From NCBI GenBank assembly GCA_951640195.1, contig OX621177.1, positions 20,191 to 84,190 on the forward strand: 64,000 nt of DNA, given 5' to 3'. The notes beneath the pieces are model-generated. The model made no database searches. It had not been told where the DNA came from and worked only from the letters and a program-made list of their open reading frames with translations. Numbering within the stretch: position 1 is the first letter of the stretch; each line of letters starts with the position of its first letter. Shown here one piece after another: positions 42,347-51,874 of this stretch. Position numbers and translations under genes: made by a program. The stretch comes from Porpolomopsis calyptriformis. Lineage: Eukaryota; Basidiomycota; Agaricomycetes; Agaricales; Hygrophoraceae.

Positions 42347-43780
42347 TCATCTCAATAATTGAATATCTTCAAAATAATTTATATTATTTTAATTTTTTAT
42401 TATCTTCGTCGGCTAACACATTGATATTTGCACTATAACCTTTGTTTTAATTAAAAATTATTCTTCATCTGAATCTGAACTTGAAAAATTTGAATTAAAT
42501 AAAATAGATAAGGAAATAGAAACATTTAAGTCTACAAAGACAGGAATAATAATAATTCCAATTAAAGGGTATAAAATGTTGAAATTTTTAAACAAGATAT
42601 TATTAATGAGTATCTGGAGTACTCCGGATACTCGATAATAGAAAAAAAGCTGGTATATATCTTTGAAAGAATAAATTGAACGATAAATTTTACATTGGTT
42701 CAAGTATAAATTTAGCTAGAAGATTCAATAATTACTTTAGCTTAAAATTTTTATTTAATCATTATTTTTCTTCAATTATTTATAGTGCTTTACTTAAATA
42801 TAATTACTCAAATTTTTCTTTGTATATTTTAGAGTATTGTAATTCAACTCGCCGACAGAAATTACAAAAAGAGAACAATATTATTTTAATTTACTTAATC
42901 CAGAATATAATATTTTAAATACATCGTTTTCTTCAAATGGTTTTAAGCATTCATCTCTTAGTAAAGAGAAAATTAAAAAAAATCACTACAAGAGTATTCA
43001 ATTAAAAGTTAAAAATGTTTTAACTAATGAAACTAAAACTTATAGTTCGAGTATCCGGAGTACTCCAGAAACTCAAAATTAGATGCAGCAAAACAATTAT
43101 CGAGTATCCGGAGTACACCAGAAACTCATTAATAGTAGGAATTAGTTTTTATGCCATTTCTTCTAAAATTAGAAGAAATATTTTAAAGACTGGTAATTTA
43201 TTATTTAATAAATATAAGATCGAACTAAAAATTAAAGATAAATTTAAAATACCTTGTCTCCCTTTAAATACACTTAAAAAAAAAGTATTACAGCAGTAAT
43301 AAACCATCCCAGAACTATACCTATAAAATTAACAAATATAGAAACTAAAAAAATAAATTTATTTATTTCAATTAGAGAAGCTAGCCGGTTTTTTTCAAGT
43401 ATAGAGGGAATTTCAATTGATACTGCTTTATCACAAATAAGAAGTTGTTTAAAAATGGAAGCTTATTTAGAGGTAAATATAAAATAAAAAAAAATCAAAA
43501 GATTACTAAATTCTTCTCAATCGGGATTGAGTCGCCGAATCGCTCATTCAAAATAAAATTTATTCTATTCACGATCTGAATGAATGTTAGATTTTATTCG
43601 CGAATCGTGAGTCGTGATCCGGATTTTATTTACCATCGTCGAAGAAATGACATAGCTTCTCTATCAGAAGCGAAGCCAATTATTTGACAACAGATGTAAT
43701 TAACCCCTTCCCTTTAAAAATTTAATTATTTTTAATTTTTTTTTTTGATCGCGAATTAATTAAATAAGTTGACCGCGAAC
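42347..43780 (+). mobile_element. 3'-end replacing element after cox3 (endonuclease part)
   Basis: Directly follows cox3. It holds a broken GIY-YIG endonuclease gene, GC-rich text, the nad4L-type leader and orf215, and ends in a displaced cox3 3' end at 44,759-44,868. The plan equals the Allomyces atp6-orf360 type of element, which carries a new gene 3' end plus an endonuclease. Exact outer limits are not determinable here. Confidence 0.7.
42440..43510 (+). pseudogene. Broken GIY-YIG homing endonuclease downstream of cox3
   Basis: Core KKAGIYLWKNKLNDKFYIGS then SINLARRFNNYF (about 42,640-42,740, with TGA=Trp). It is interrupted by palindromes at 42,608-42,633, 43,049-43,074 and 43,102-43,127 and by an 8-nt insert CGCCGACA at about 42,852. 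Removing these gives continuous protein: FKQDIIN-DNRKKAGIY; EYCNST-EITKREQYYF; KTYSS-KLDAAKQLS-LIVGI. C-terminal NUMOD-like text (ISIREASRFFSSIEGISI) is in yet another frame. Once a functional enzyme, now dead unless the inserts are skipped. Confidence 0.82.
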
Positions 43781-43821
43781 AAAGCCAAAAACAATCTAAA
43801 TTATTAAATGTACTATAAGGA
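43781..43821 (+). promoter_or_regulatory. nad4L-type leader upstream of orf215
   Basis: 41 nt identical to 45,207-45,247 upstream of nad4L except one base. Contains AAAACAATCTAAATTATTAA and TGTACTATAAGGA. Confidence 0.92.
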
Positions 43822-43837
43822 TAAAATAATAAAAAAG

Positions 43838-44485
43838 ATGCAAAATAACGTTTCTAAAATAACTCGGTTTTTCCAAGCTTTAACTGTTTCTTCATTTGGT
43901 TTGGCTTTATTTAATACAAATAATACAATTAAAAATAATTATATTAAAGAACAATTAGAAAAAGAAATTCTTAAAAATCAAGAGCTTCAAAATAAAATTG
44001 AATCTTTAAATGATCAACAAATTGAAAATTTAGAATTAGTAAATAAAGAAAGAAAAGAAATTATTATGGATATCAAAGAGATATTAGAAAATATATCTTC
44101 TTCTTCTGAAGGATCTTCCTCTACAACAAATGAATTTACTAACAATTTTACATCAATTGAAAACTTTAATAGTTTATTTGAATACTTGAAAAAATATTTT
44201 GAATTATTATCTTCTTTAAATTTTGAACAGAATCTAGCTGTATTGCATTTATCTGGTTCTCTTTTTATTTTAATTTCTTTATGTCTATTTTTAATTCATA
44301 GTTACGGAGATTATCTTATTATGAAATTTAAAATTGAAGAAAGATTTCCAAGAATTGGTAAAATTATCAATTTTAGAAGAAAAATAAGAAAAGTTTCTTT
44401 AATAATAACTTTAATTTTAGTATTATTTGTATTATTAGGTACAATTTATGTTAATTTTCTAATATTATACTATAATTTAACTTAA
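43838..44485 (+). CDS. orf215: coiled-coil protein with C-terminal membrane hairpin
   Basis: 215 aa from ATG 43,838; an earlier in-frame ATG at 43,808 lies in the borrowed leader. N-terminal SKITRFFQALTVSSFGLALF matches orf245 (IQRFFQGLTLTTFGLGVY). Coiled-coil-like K/E/N region, Ser-rich linker, helix 1 (LSGSLFILISLCLFLIHSYG), loop MKFKIEERFPRIGKIINFRR then KIRK, helix 2. Lies within the cox3 3'-end element between the broken endonuclease and the displaced cox3 tail. Intact although the neighbouring endonuclease is broken. Confidence 0.8.
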   Translation: MQNNVSKITRFFQALTVSSFGLALFNTNNTIKNNYIKEQLEKEILKNQELQNKIESLNDQQIENLELVNKERKEIIMDIKEILENISSSSEGSSSTTNEFTNNFTSIENFNSLFEYLKKYFELLSSLNFEQNLAVLHLSGSLFILISLCLFLIHSYGDYLIMKFKIEERFPRIGKIINFRRKIRKVSLIITLILVLFVLLGTIYVNFLILYYNLT

Positions 44486-44506
44486 CAATCGGGATTCGAA
44501 TGAAAT

Positions 44507-44544
44507 AATCTTAAGTATCTGGAGTACTCCAGATACTTAAGATT
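44507..44544. repeat. Extended 38-bp palindrome after orf215
   Basis: The 26-bp palindrome (here AAGTATCTGGAGT arms, 44,513-44,538) is embedded in a longer perfect palindrome with outer arms AATCTT and AAGATT. It starts 22 bp after the orf215 stop and could act as a 3' hairpin. Confidence 0.9.
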
Positions 44545-44758
44545 ATTCTACGAACCAAGAATCTATTGAGATCGTGAAAAGCGAAAACAATATTATTTAA
44601 AGTATCGGATTCTTCATTTAATGTTAGTAAATTATTTTTTTTTGACCCCTTGAATTCCTCTTACGAAGTGAATCGCTAGCTTTTTAGAAATTAAATTATT
44701 TTGATCACGAATTAATTAAATAAGTTGACCGTGACTCGCGAATAAATTTATTTAATTG

Positions 44759-44868
44759 ACAGATATCAAAGGTCATGAAGGTGGTATTTTATATTGACAT
44801 TTTGTTGATATAGTTTGGCTATTTTTATTTATGGCTGTTTATTTTTATTCGCCTATTGGGGAGGTTAA
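44759..44868 (+). pseudogene. Displaced 3' end of cox3
   Basis: Encodes a second C-terminus: TDIKGHEGGILYWHFVDIVW then LFLFMAVYFY, homologous to the end of cox3 but different in sequence. Near the end, an 8-nt insert CGCCTATT (44,850-44,857, ending with a copy of the preceding ATT) breaks the frame; without it the tail reads YFYWGG-stop. It is preceded by no cox3 N-terminus, so it is the old end pushed away by the element. Confidence 0.88.
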
Positions 44869-45264
44869 AATTATCATATTTAAAAGCCAATTCAGATCGG
44901 TATCAGGTAATAGCCTATATCCAATCAGAGTATCTGGAGTACTCCAGATACTCGGATTGCAAATCCCGATTGAAGTCGAATGAATTGATTTAGGTTAAAG
45001 TATTAAGTAAAATTTAAAATTAGTGATAATACTTATCAATTTAATCGAGTACTTCGGCATCGGAATCGGGAATCGGGATCGGCTTTACCCGAATGCCTTC
45101 GGCCTTCGCCGAGCAGTTTAGCTCGGCGATGATAGCTTATTAACTCGTACGGCTGCTCGGGGTTCCCGATATTAATGGAAATGTCGATTAGGATTCGGGA
45201 ACCCTTAAAGCCGAAAACAATCTAAATTATTAAATGTACTATAAGGAAAATTACAACATAAATT
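44869..45264. other. Spacer and nad4L leader
   Basis: GC-rich text with a palindrome at 44,928-44,953, then the AT-rich nad4L leader at 45,207-45,264. Confidence 0.65.
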
Positions 45265-45531
45265 ATGAATCTTTCAATATTTTTATTTTTAATAGGGATT
45301 TTAGGTTTTATTTTAAATAGAAAAAATATCATTTTAATGATAATAGCTATAGAAATAATGTTACTTGCTGTGACTTTATTAGTATTAATAAGTTCATTTA
45401 GTTTTGATGATAATGTTGGACAAACATTTAGTATTTATATTATATCAATAGCTGGTGCAGAATCAGTAATAGGTTTAAGTATTCTTGTTGCTTTTTATAG
45501 ATTAAGAGGAAATATATCAAATACGGCTTAA
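45265..45531 (+). CDS. nad4L: NADH dehydrogenase subunit 4L
   Basis: 88 aa, usual length, three helices. Shows the conserved Glu-bearing helices IMIIAIEIMLLAVTLLVL and SIAGAESVIGLSILVAFYRL of the proton channel. nad5 starts 6 bp after the stop, so the two are probably cotranscribed. Confidence 0.96.
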   Translation: MNLSIFLFLIGILGFILNRKNIILMIIAIEIMLLAVTLLVLISSFSFDDNVGQTFSIYIISIAGAESVIGLSILVAFYRLRGNISNTA

Positions 45532-45537
45532 AACATA

Positions 45538-48500
45538 ATGTATTTATCAATATTAATATTACCTTTATTAGGTTCAATTGTCTCAGGTTTTATGGGTAGA
45601 AAAATAGGTGTCACGGGTTCACATATAATAACTTGTACTTGTTTAATAATATCTTCTTTATTAGCAAGTTTAGCTTATTATGAAGTAGGATTATGTGGGT
45701 CACCAGTTTCAGTTAATTTAATAAACTGGGTTGATTCTGAAATCATGTTTATAAAATGAGAATTTTTATTTGATCAATTAACAGTATCAATGTTTATTCC
45801 TGTACTTTATATATCTTCTTTAATTCATATTTTTTCTACTGATTATATGTCTGAAGATCCTCATAATCAAAGATTTTTCTCATATTTATCTTTATTCACT
45901 TTCTTTATGTTATTGCTAGTTTCTGGTTCTAATTTTTTTGTAATGTTTGTAGGATGAGAGGGTATTGGAATAGTTTCATACTTATTAATTAATTTTTGGT
46001 TTACACGAATTCAAGCAAATAAAGCAGCTATTCTAGCTTTAGTTATGAATAGAGTCGGTGATATGGGATTAAGTATTGGATTTTTTGCATTAATTGCATT
46101 ATTTGGATCTTTAGATTATGCTACAGTTTTTAATATTACACCGTTTATGAATGAAACAGCTATAACTATTATATCTTTACTTTTACTTTCAGGTGCTTTA
46201 GCTAAGTCAGCTCAAATACCATTACATTCATGGTTACCAGGTTCAATGGAGGGTTTAAAATCATTAAATAATATATTTTTATCTTTTTTTGTATTTTATT
46301 TTTTTTATAATTATTACTCTAAAAATGGAGTTCTAGACATAAACATATTATCTGTTTTTACTTTACCTGTGATTAATAATATTCCTAATCCTATATTACA
46401 TACTATTACTGGTAATATGTAATCGGCCGATGTGATGGTTCTATTAACCTTTATAAATTTAATAAAGGTAAAGGTAAATATTCTATGACTATGGATGTTT
46501 ATTCTTTAAGTTATTTACAATATTTAAATGAGAATATTTATAGTAAATTTACTAGTACAAAGTTTTATGCATATCCGAATAACTTACTACCTCGTCGGTG
46601 ACAATAAAGGTAAAGAAATAACACAATATCATTTTACAACTAAAACACATCCATTATTTACAGCTTTACACAGTTTGTGGTATAAATGGGATAATGAAAC
46701 AAATAAATATATAAAAATTGTTCCACTAAATATATCTGAAATGTTTTCAGATATATCATTAGCTTGATCGGGAACTGAATTATGGATGATGGTTATTTTG
46801 ATTCTTATCGCCGACGCCGATTGTAGAGCTAAGACTATTCTTCTTTAATCGGCGATCTGAATCATTTACTAAAGAAGAATGTATAATTCTTCAATCGAGT
46901 ATCTGGTGTACTCCAGATACTCATTATTAGAGAAGTTAAATATTAAATCAACTTTGAAAATAAGAAATAAAATTAACAATAGATATAGAATTAGAATATC
47001 TAAAACAAGTATGGATAATGTTATTTCATTAGTAAAACCATATATACATAAAGATTTTTTATATAAATTAGGAATATAATTATTATTTATAGGGCCCTCC
47101 TTAAACTTCACTATATGCTGGAACATCCTAAAGCTTTAAGTACTCATCTAAAAAATAAATTAGATAGTAAAAATCTTAAATTGTCACAATGGACAATCAG
47201 CAGGAAACCAATAAATATTTTACTTAAAAAAATAATGTAAAGAAAAATTACATTGTATGAATTTTATAAAATGCTCCTATTCGGGAATCGGATTAGCCTT
47301 TTCGGAATATCAGATCGAGTATCTGGTGTACACCAGATACTCCCGATTAGGCTATTAGGATTAACTCGGGAATCGGGGATAACTTTAAAAGAGATAATAG
47401 TTATTATGATCTGGATTAATTGATTAATATCTAATGGTTACTATTAGAATTGATGAAGATTAATGATTAATTTAATTGAATAATTTTTAATTGTATTCAA
47501 TAATATAATCTAGAATAATTAAAAAAATTACAAATGATTTCTACAAATTTTAGCTTTATTTTATTAATAAAATGGTTGTTTATAGTTTTTTATATTATAA
47601 TTAATATTTATTTTTTAATTACATCTATGGAAAATAAAAATGTTAAATTAGAATATAAACAATCAGGATTATTTGACGGTTCTATAGGTAAAAGATTTTT
47701 ACAAATAGGTACTTTAGCAGGAACAATCGCTACAGGGTATGGAACAGCATTAGCACATGTAGGTTATAAAGATAGTTTAAAAACATCTGAAGAATTGAAA
47801 AAGATTTCAACTTTAGCTGAAGAAACAAAAGAAGAAATAACTAAAATTTCTAACACTAATAATTTATATCAAAAATTACAAAATAGCATAAATGACATTT
47901 TATTAAAAATAAATGAAGTAAAACAAAAACATAAAACAGCAAATGAAGATTTAAATAATGTTACAGAATTAATAAATAAACTTAATAGTTTACCAGTAGA
48001 TTCTAATGAAAGAACTATTATTATGAATTTACTAAATTCAGCTCAAGATAAAGCTAAAAATTCATTTTCAGATGTTAGAATTTCTGTTGATAGATTAAGA
48101 AATACATCATTAGATTATAATAGAGAGTTAGAAATTGATATTAAAGAAAGTTTTATTGGTGGTGAATTTTTAACTTGGTTTGAAAATTTAGATATTATGA
48201 GTAAATTTTCTGTTTTTTTATTATTTTCTAATTATGGTATACTATCTGCAATTACTTCAATTATTTATATTATTTATGGTGATTTTTTAATTAATAAATA
48301 TCAATTAGAAAACAAATATCCTAAATTAGCAAAATTGATTCTGTTACGAAAAAAATATCAACGTTATATTTTAATATTTAGTACTTTAGTAATAATAATT
48401 ATTTCATTAACACAAGTAGCATTAGCTATATTTGTTTTAACTTATTAAACAGCTATTCGTTAACTATTTTATAATAGTATATAAATTTTGTATTAATTTT

Positions 48501-50068
48501 ATTTCAATAGGCCATTGAATCGGGATTCCGATCAGATAGGGACTATACTGAACATACCTACCATAAAATTTTTTTATTTTTATAACTATATCTCATAACA
48601 TTATTCATTTCAATTCTGATCGCCGATTAGAGCTTATAATTTTCTACCTAATATTCGGGAAATCCCAATTATTCCACTTCCCATTATTTTTATTATTTAA
48701 AATATTTTAGTAGGATCCTCAGAGACTACACGTGAAGCTCATATTAAAAAATATGAAGATGATATAGTCCGATCAGTAAAGAAATTTGCTGTTAACAAAA
48801 TGCCTACTCCTGTTTCTGCTTTAATTCATGCTGCAACATTGGTTACTGCTGGTTTATATTTATTACTTAGATCTTCACCTATTTTAGAATTTAGTTCAAC
48901 AGCATTATTAATAATTACTTTAGTTGGAGTATCTACAGCTTTTTTTGCAGCTACTTGTGGTCTAGTACAAAATGATTTAAAAAGAATTATTGCATTCAGT
49001 ACAATATCTCAACTTGGATATATGGTAATGGCAGTAGGATTATCTCAATATAATGTAGCATTAATGCATGTAGTTAATCATGCATTTTTTAAGGCATTAT
49101 TATTTTTAGGTGCAGGTGCAGTAATTCATAGTTTTGCAGATCAACAAGATATTAGACGAATGGGAGGTTTATTAAAGTTTTTACCTTTTACATATTCTGT
49201 AATGTTAGTAGGTACATTATCTTTACTTGCTACACCGTGGTTGACTGGTTTTTATAGTAAAGATTTAATTATAGAATTAGCTTATGGACATTATAGTTTC
49301 AGTGGTACATTTGCTTATATTTTAGGAAGTATTACTGCTGGATTAACTGCATTTTATTCTTTTAGATTAATTAGTCTTGTTTTCTTAAGTGTACCTAATG
49401 GATCTAAAACAATATATTTAAATTCTCATGAAGCCAAATTATTAGTAATAATACCATTGTTTTTTCTAGCTTTATTTAGTATATTATTTGGATTTATATT
49501 TTCTGATTTATTTTTAGGAATAGGTTCTGATTTCTTTGGAAATTCTTTATTTATTCATCCTAATAAATTAGCTTTAATTGAAGCAGAATTTAGTTTACCT
49601 ATAATAATAAAATTATTACCTGTAATACTTTCTTTATTAGGAGCTAGTTTAGCTATTTTGTTATATCAAAAACATCCAGAACTTTTAATTAGTTTAACTG
49701 AAACATTATTAGGACGAAAAATATATACTTTCTTAAATGGTAAATATTTATTTGATGTTATTTATAACCATTATTTTATTGTTGGTGGGTTAAAACTTGG
49801 TTATTATATTTCTAAAGTATTAGATAGAGGAGTTATTGAACTAATAGGTCCTTATGGTTTATCTTCAACTTTAACTGAAACAGGGATTAATATATCTAAA
49901 TTAGATACAGGAATAGTTACAACTTATTCACTTTATATTACATTAGGTCTACTGTCTTTATTATTTTTAGTTTTTGCACCAATATTAATTAATACTGAAT
50001 TATTAAGTGAATTTAGATTATTTATTATTTATATTTTTTCTATTTTTTTAGTTATATCTCCTAATTAG
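45538..50068 (+). CDS. nad5: NADH dehydrogenase subunit 5, two exons
   Basis: Exons 45,538-46,254 and 48,803-50,068, 660 aa, usual length. Landmarks: [56 protein letters not shown] across to [40 protein letters not shown] and the long C-terminal lateral helix. TGA=Trp in exon 1 at 45,757 and 45,955. The end of the longest complex I antiporter-like subunit. Confidence 0.95.
46255..47079 (+). pseudogene. Broken LAGLIDADG endonuclease in the nad5 intron
   Basis: Starts in frame with exon 1 and is then disrupted several times. Recognisable pieces: [32 protein letters not shown], then WIMDDGYFD (second motif; frame broken by an 11-nt insert with TCGGGAAC and duplicated TGA near 46,766), and after the palindrome at 46,897-46,922 [39 protein letters not shown]. 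Removing the palindrome restores that junction. Same GDAH / I-M-D-D-G subgroup as the rnl-i2 and cob-i2 enzymes. Inactive. Confidence 0.82.
47534..48448 (+). CDS. orf304: coiled-coil protein with C-terminal membrane hairpin
   Basis: 304 aa. N-terminal helix ([16 protein letters not shown], about 14-30), then [20 protein letters not shown] (about 51-70), a long coiled-coil-like region (about 78-190), helix 1 (about 222-250), loop [20 protein letters not shown] then KYQRYIL, helix 2 (about 278-302). Same family as orf245, orf215 and orf246. Lies in the nad5 group I intron after a dead endonuclease but is itself intact. Its leader does not obviously match a core gene in this window. Confidence 0.8.
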   Translation: MISTNFSFILLIKWLFIVFYIIINIYFLITSMENKNVKLEYKQSGLFDGSIGKRFLQIGTLAGTIATGYGTALAHVGYKDSLKTSEELKKISTLAEETKEEITKISNTNNLYQKLQNSINDILLKINEVKQKHKTANEDLNNVTELINKLNSLPVDSNERTIIMNLLNSAQDKAKNSFSDVRISVDRLRNTSLDYNRELEIDIKESFIGGEFLTWFENLDIMSKFSVFLLFSNYGILSAITSIIYIIYGDFLINKYQLENKYPKLAKLILLRKKYQRYILIFSTLVIIIISLTQVALAIFVLTY

Positions 50069-50413
50069 TATTTTATTATTAAGTGAAAACAATCGCCGAA
50101 TCCTGAGTATCTGGAGTACACCAGATACTCGAGTTTACTTTTTAATAAAAAATTTTTAAATAAAAAATCAATTGCAGTCCCCAATCCCCAATCCCCAATC
50201 CCTAATCCCCATACCCCAATCGCCGGATCGGGGATTGGGGTATGGGGTATGGGGTATGGGGATTGGAATTGCGATGTAAAACTATATAATTAATAATAAT
50301 TAATACATATTTAAATTTTACTCTTCATTATTTTATTAAAATTAAAAAAATATTATATTGAAATAAAGGTTAATATTTCCCAATTATATTTAAATATTTT
50401 AAATTTTTTATAA
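50069..50413. other. nad5-nad4 spacer with long GC hairpin
   Basis: Palindrome at 50,105-50,130. At about 50,174-50,272 a large hairpin is built from repeated CCCCAATC / CCCCATACC units and their complements around CGCCGGATCG. AT-rich nad4 leader follows. Confidence 0.85.
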
Positions 50414-51874
50414 ATGATAAAATTACTTTTATTTATTCCAATTTTAGGTTCTTTAATTTTGTTACCTATACAAGATAGTTCAATAAAGAGTCAAACATTA
50501 ATGAAAAATATAGCATTAATAACTTCATTAATAAACTTATACTTATCTATTTTAATGTGAGTTGAGTTTGATTCCAATATTACTCAATATCAATTTGTTT
50601 ATGAATTTAATCAATTAAGTTTTTGTCATTTTAATGTTGGTATAGATGGAATTTCGATTTATTTTGTTCTTTTAACAACATTTGTTACTCCTATAGCTTT
50701 ACTTTCTAACTATTGAACCATAACTAAAAACTTAAAATATTTTCTTATATCATTTTTAATGTTAGAGAGTTTACAAATATTTGCTTTTGTATCACTAGAT
50801 TTATTACTTTTTTATGTTTTTTTTGAAAGTGTTTTACCTATTTTATTTATAGTTATTGTTATTTTTGGTCATGGGGAAAATAGATTTAGATCTGCTTTTT
50901 TATTATTTTTATATACTTTAGCTGGAAGTTTACCTATGTTACTTTGCATAATATACATTTATAGTTATGTAGGTTCTACTGATTTTCAATTAATTTCTTT
51001 ATATGATATTAGTCTAGAAAGTCAGAAAATATTATGGTTAGGGTTCTTTTTAGCTTTTGCTGTTAAAACGCCTTTATATCCTTTTACTATTTGGTTGCCT
51101 AAAGCTCACGCTGATTCTCCTTTAGCAGGTTCAATTATTTTAGCGGGAACTATTCTTAAACTTGCTACTTATGGATATCTTAGAGTTTTAATTAAATTTT
51201 TACCTGATGCTTCTAATTATTTTAGTCCATTAGTACAAACTATAGCTGTAATAGCTATAATTTATGCTAGTTTTTCCACAATAATTCAACAAGATACTAA
51301 AAGATTAATTGCTTATAGTAGTATAAGTCATATGGGTGTTGTAGTATTAGGATTATTTTCTAATACTATCATAGGTATTGAAGGTGGTATTTTATTAGCA
51401 TTAGCTCATGGTTTTGTTTCACCTGCTTTATTTATATGTGTAGGTGGTGTAATATATGAACGTACAAACACTAGAATAATTAATTATATTAGAGGATTAG
51501 TATTATACATGCCAATATTTACTACTTTATTTTTTATTTTTATTTTATGTAATACTGGTATTCCATTGAGTTTAAATTTTTTAGGTGAACAATTATCTTT
51601 AATAGGTATGTGGGAAAGAAACCCAATAGTAGCAATCTTAGGAGCTAGTGGAGTAGTATTGTCAGCATGTTATTCAATATTTTTATTTAATAGATTATCA
51701 TACGGATCTTATTCACCTCACCTTAACCCAGTTAAAGATATTGATAGAAGAGAATTTATACTTTTAATTTCATTATTAATACCTACAATTTTATTAGGGG
51801 TATTACCTAATGTAATATTAGATACTCTTCATGTATCTGTAACTTCTTTATTGTTTAATATTACCCCTTCATAA
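50414..51874 (+). CDS. nad4: NADH dehydrogenase subunit 4
   Basis: 486 aa from ATG 50,414. Landmarks: FNVGIDGISIYFVLLTTFVT, YVFFESVLPILFIVIVIFGH, KTPLYPFTIWLPKAHADSPL, AGSIILAGTILKLATYGYLR and YSSISHMGVVVLGLFSN. TGA=Trp at 50,558 and 50,716. Proton-pumping subunit of complex I. No intron. Confidence 0.95.

Larger units (their letters stand above)
46255..48802 (+). other. nad5 intron, group I, 2.5 kb
   Basis: Splits ATG-GAG-GGT from CCT-ACT-CCT (EG/PTPVSAL), ends T46254 / G48802. Core: TATATGCTGGAACATCC (47,113), GACAATCAGCAGGAAACC (47,196), CCTCAGAGACTACACGTG (48,717), GATGATATAGTCCGATC (48,758). The endonuclease remnant is before P/Q and orf304 is in the loop between R and S, with a palindrome at 47,317-47,342. 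Confidence 0.87.

Noticed and set aside
43808..43837. ATG at 43,808 as the start of orf215
   Set aside because: It is part of the nad4L-type leader (ATGTACTATAAGG), which is untranslated before nad4L; the start at 43,838 aligns with orf245.
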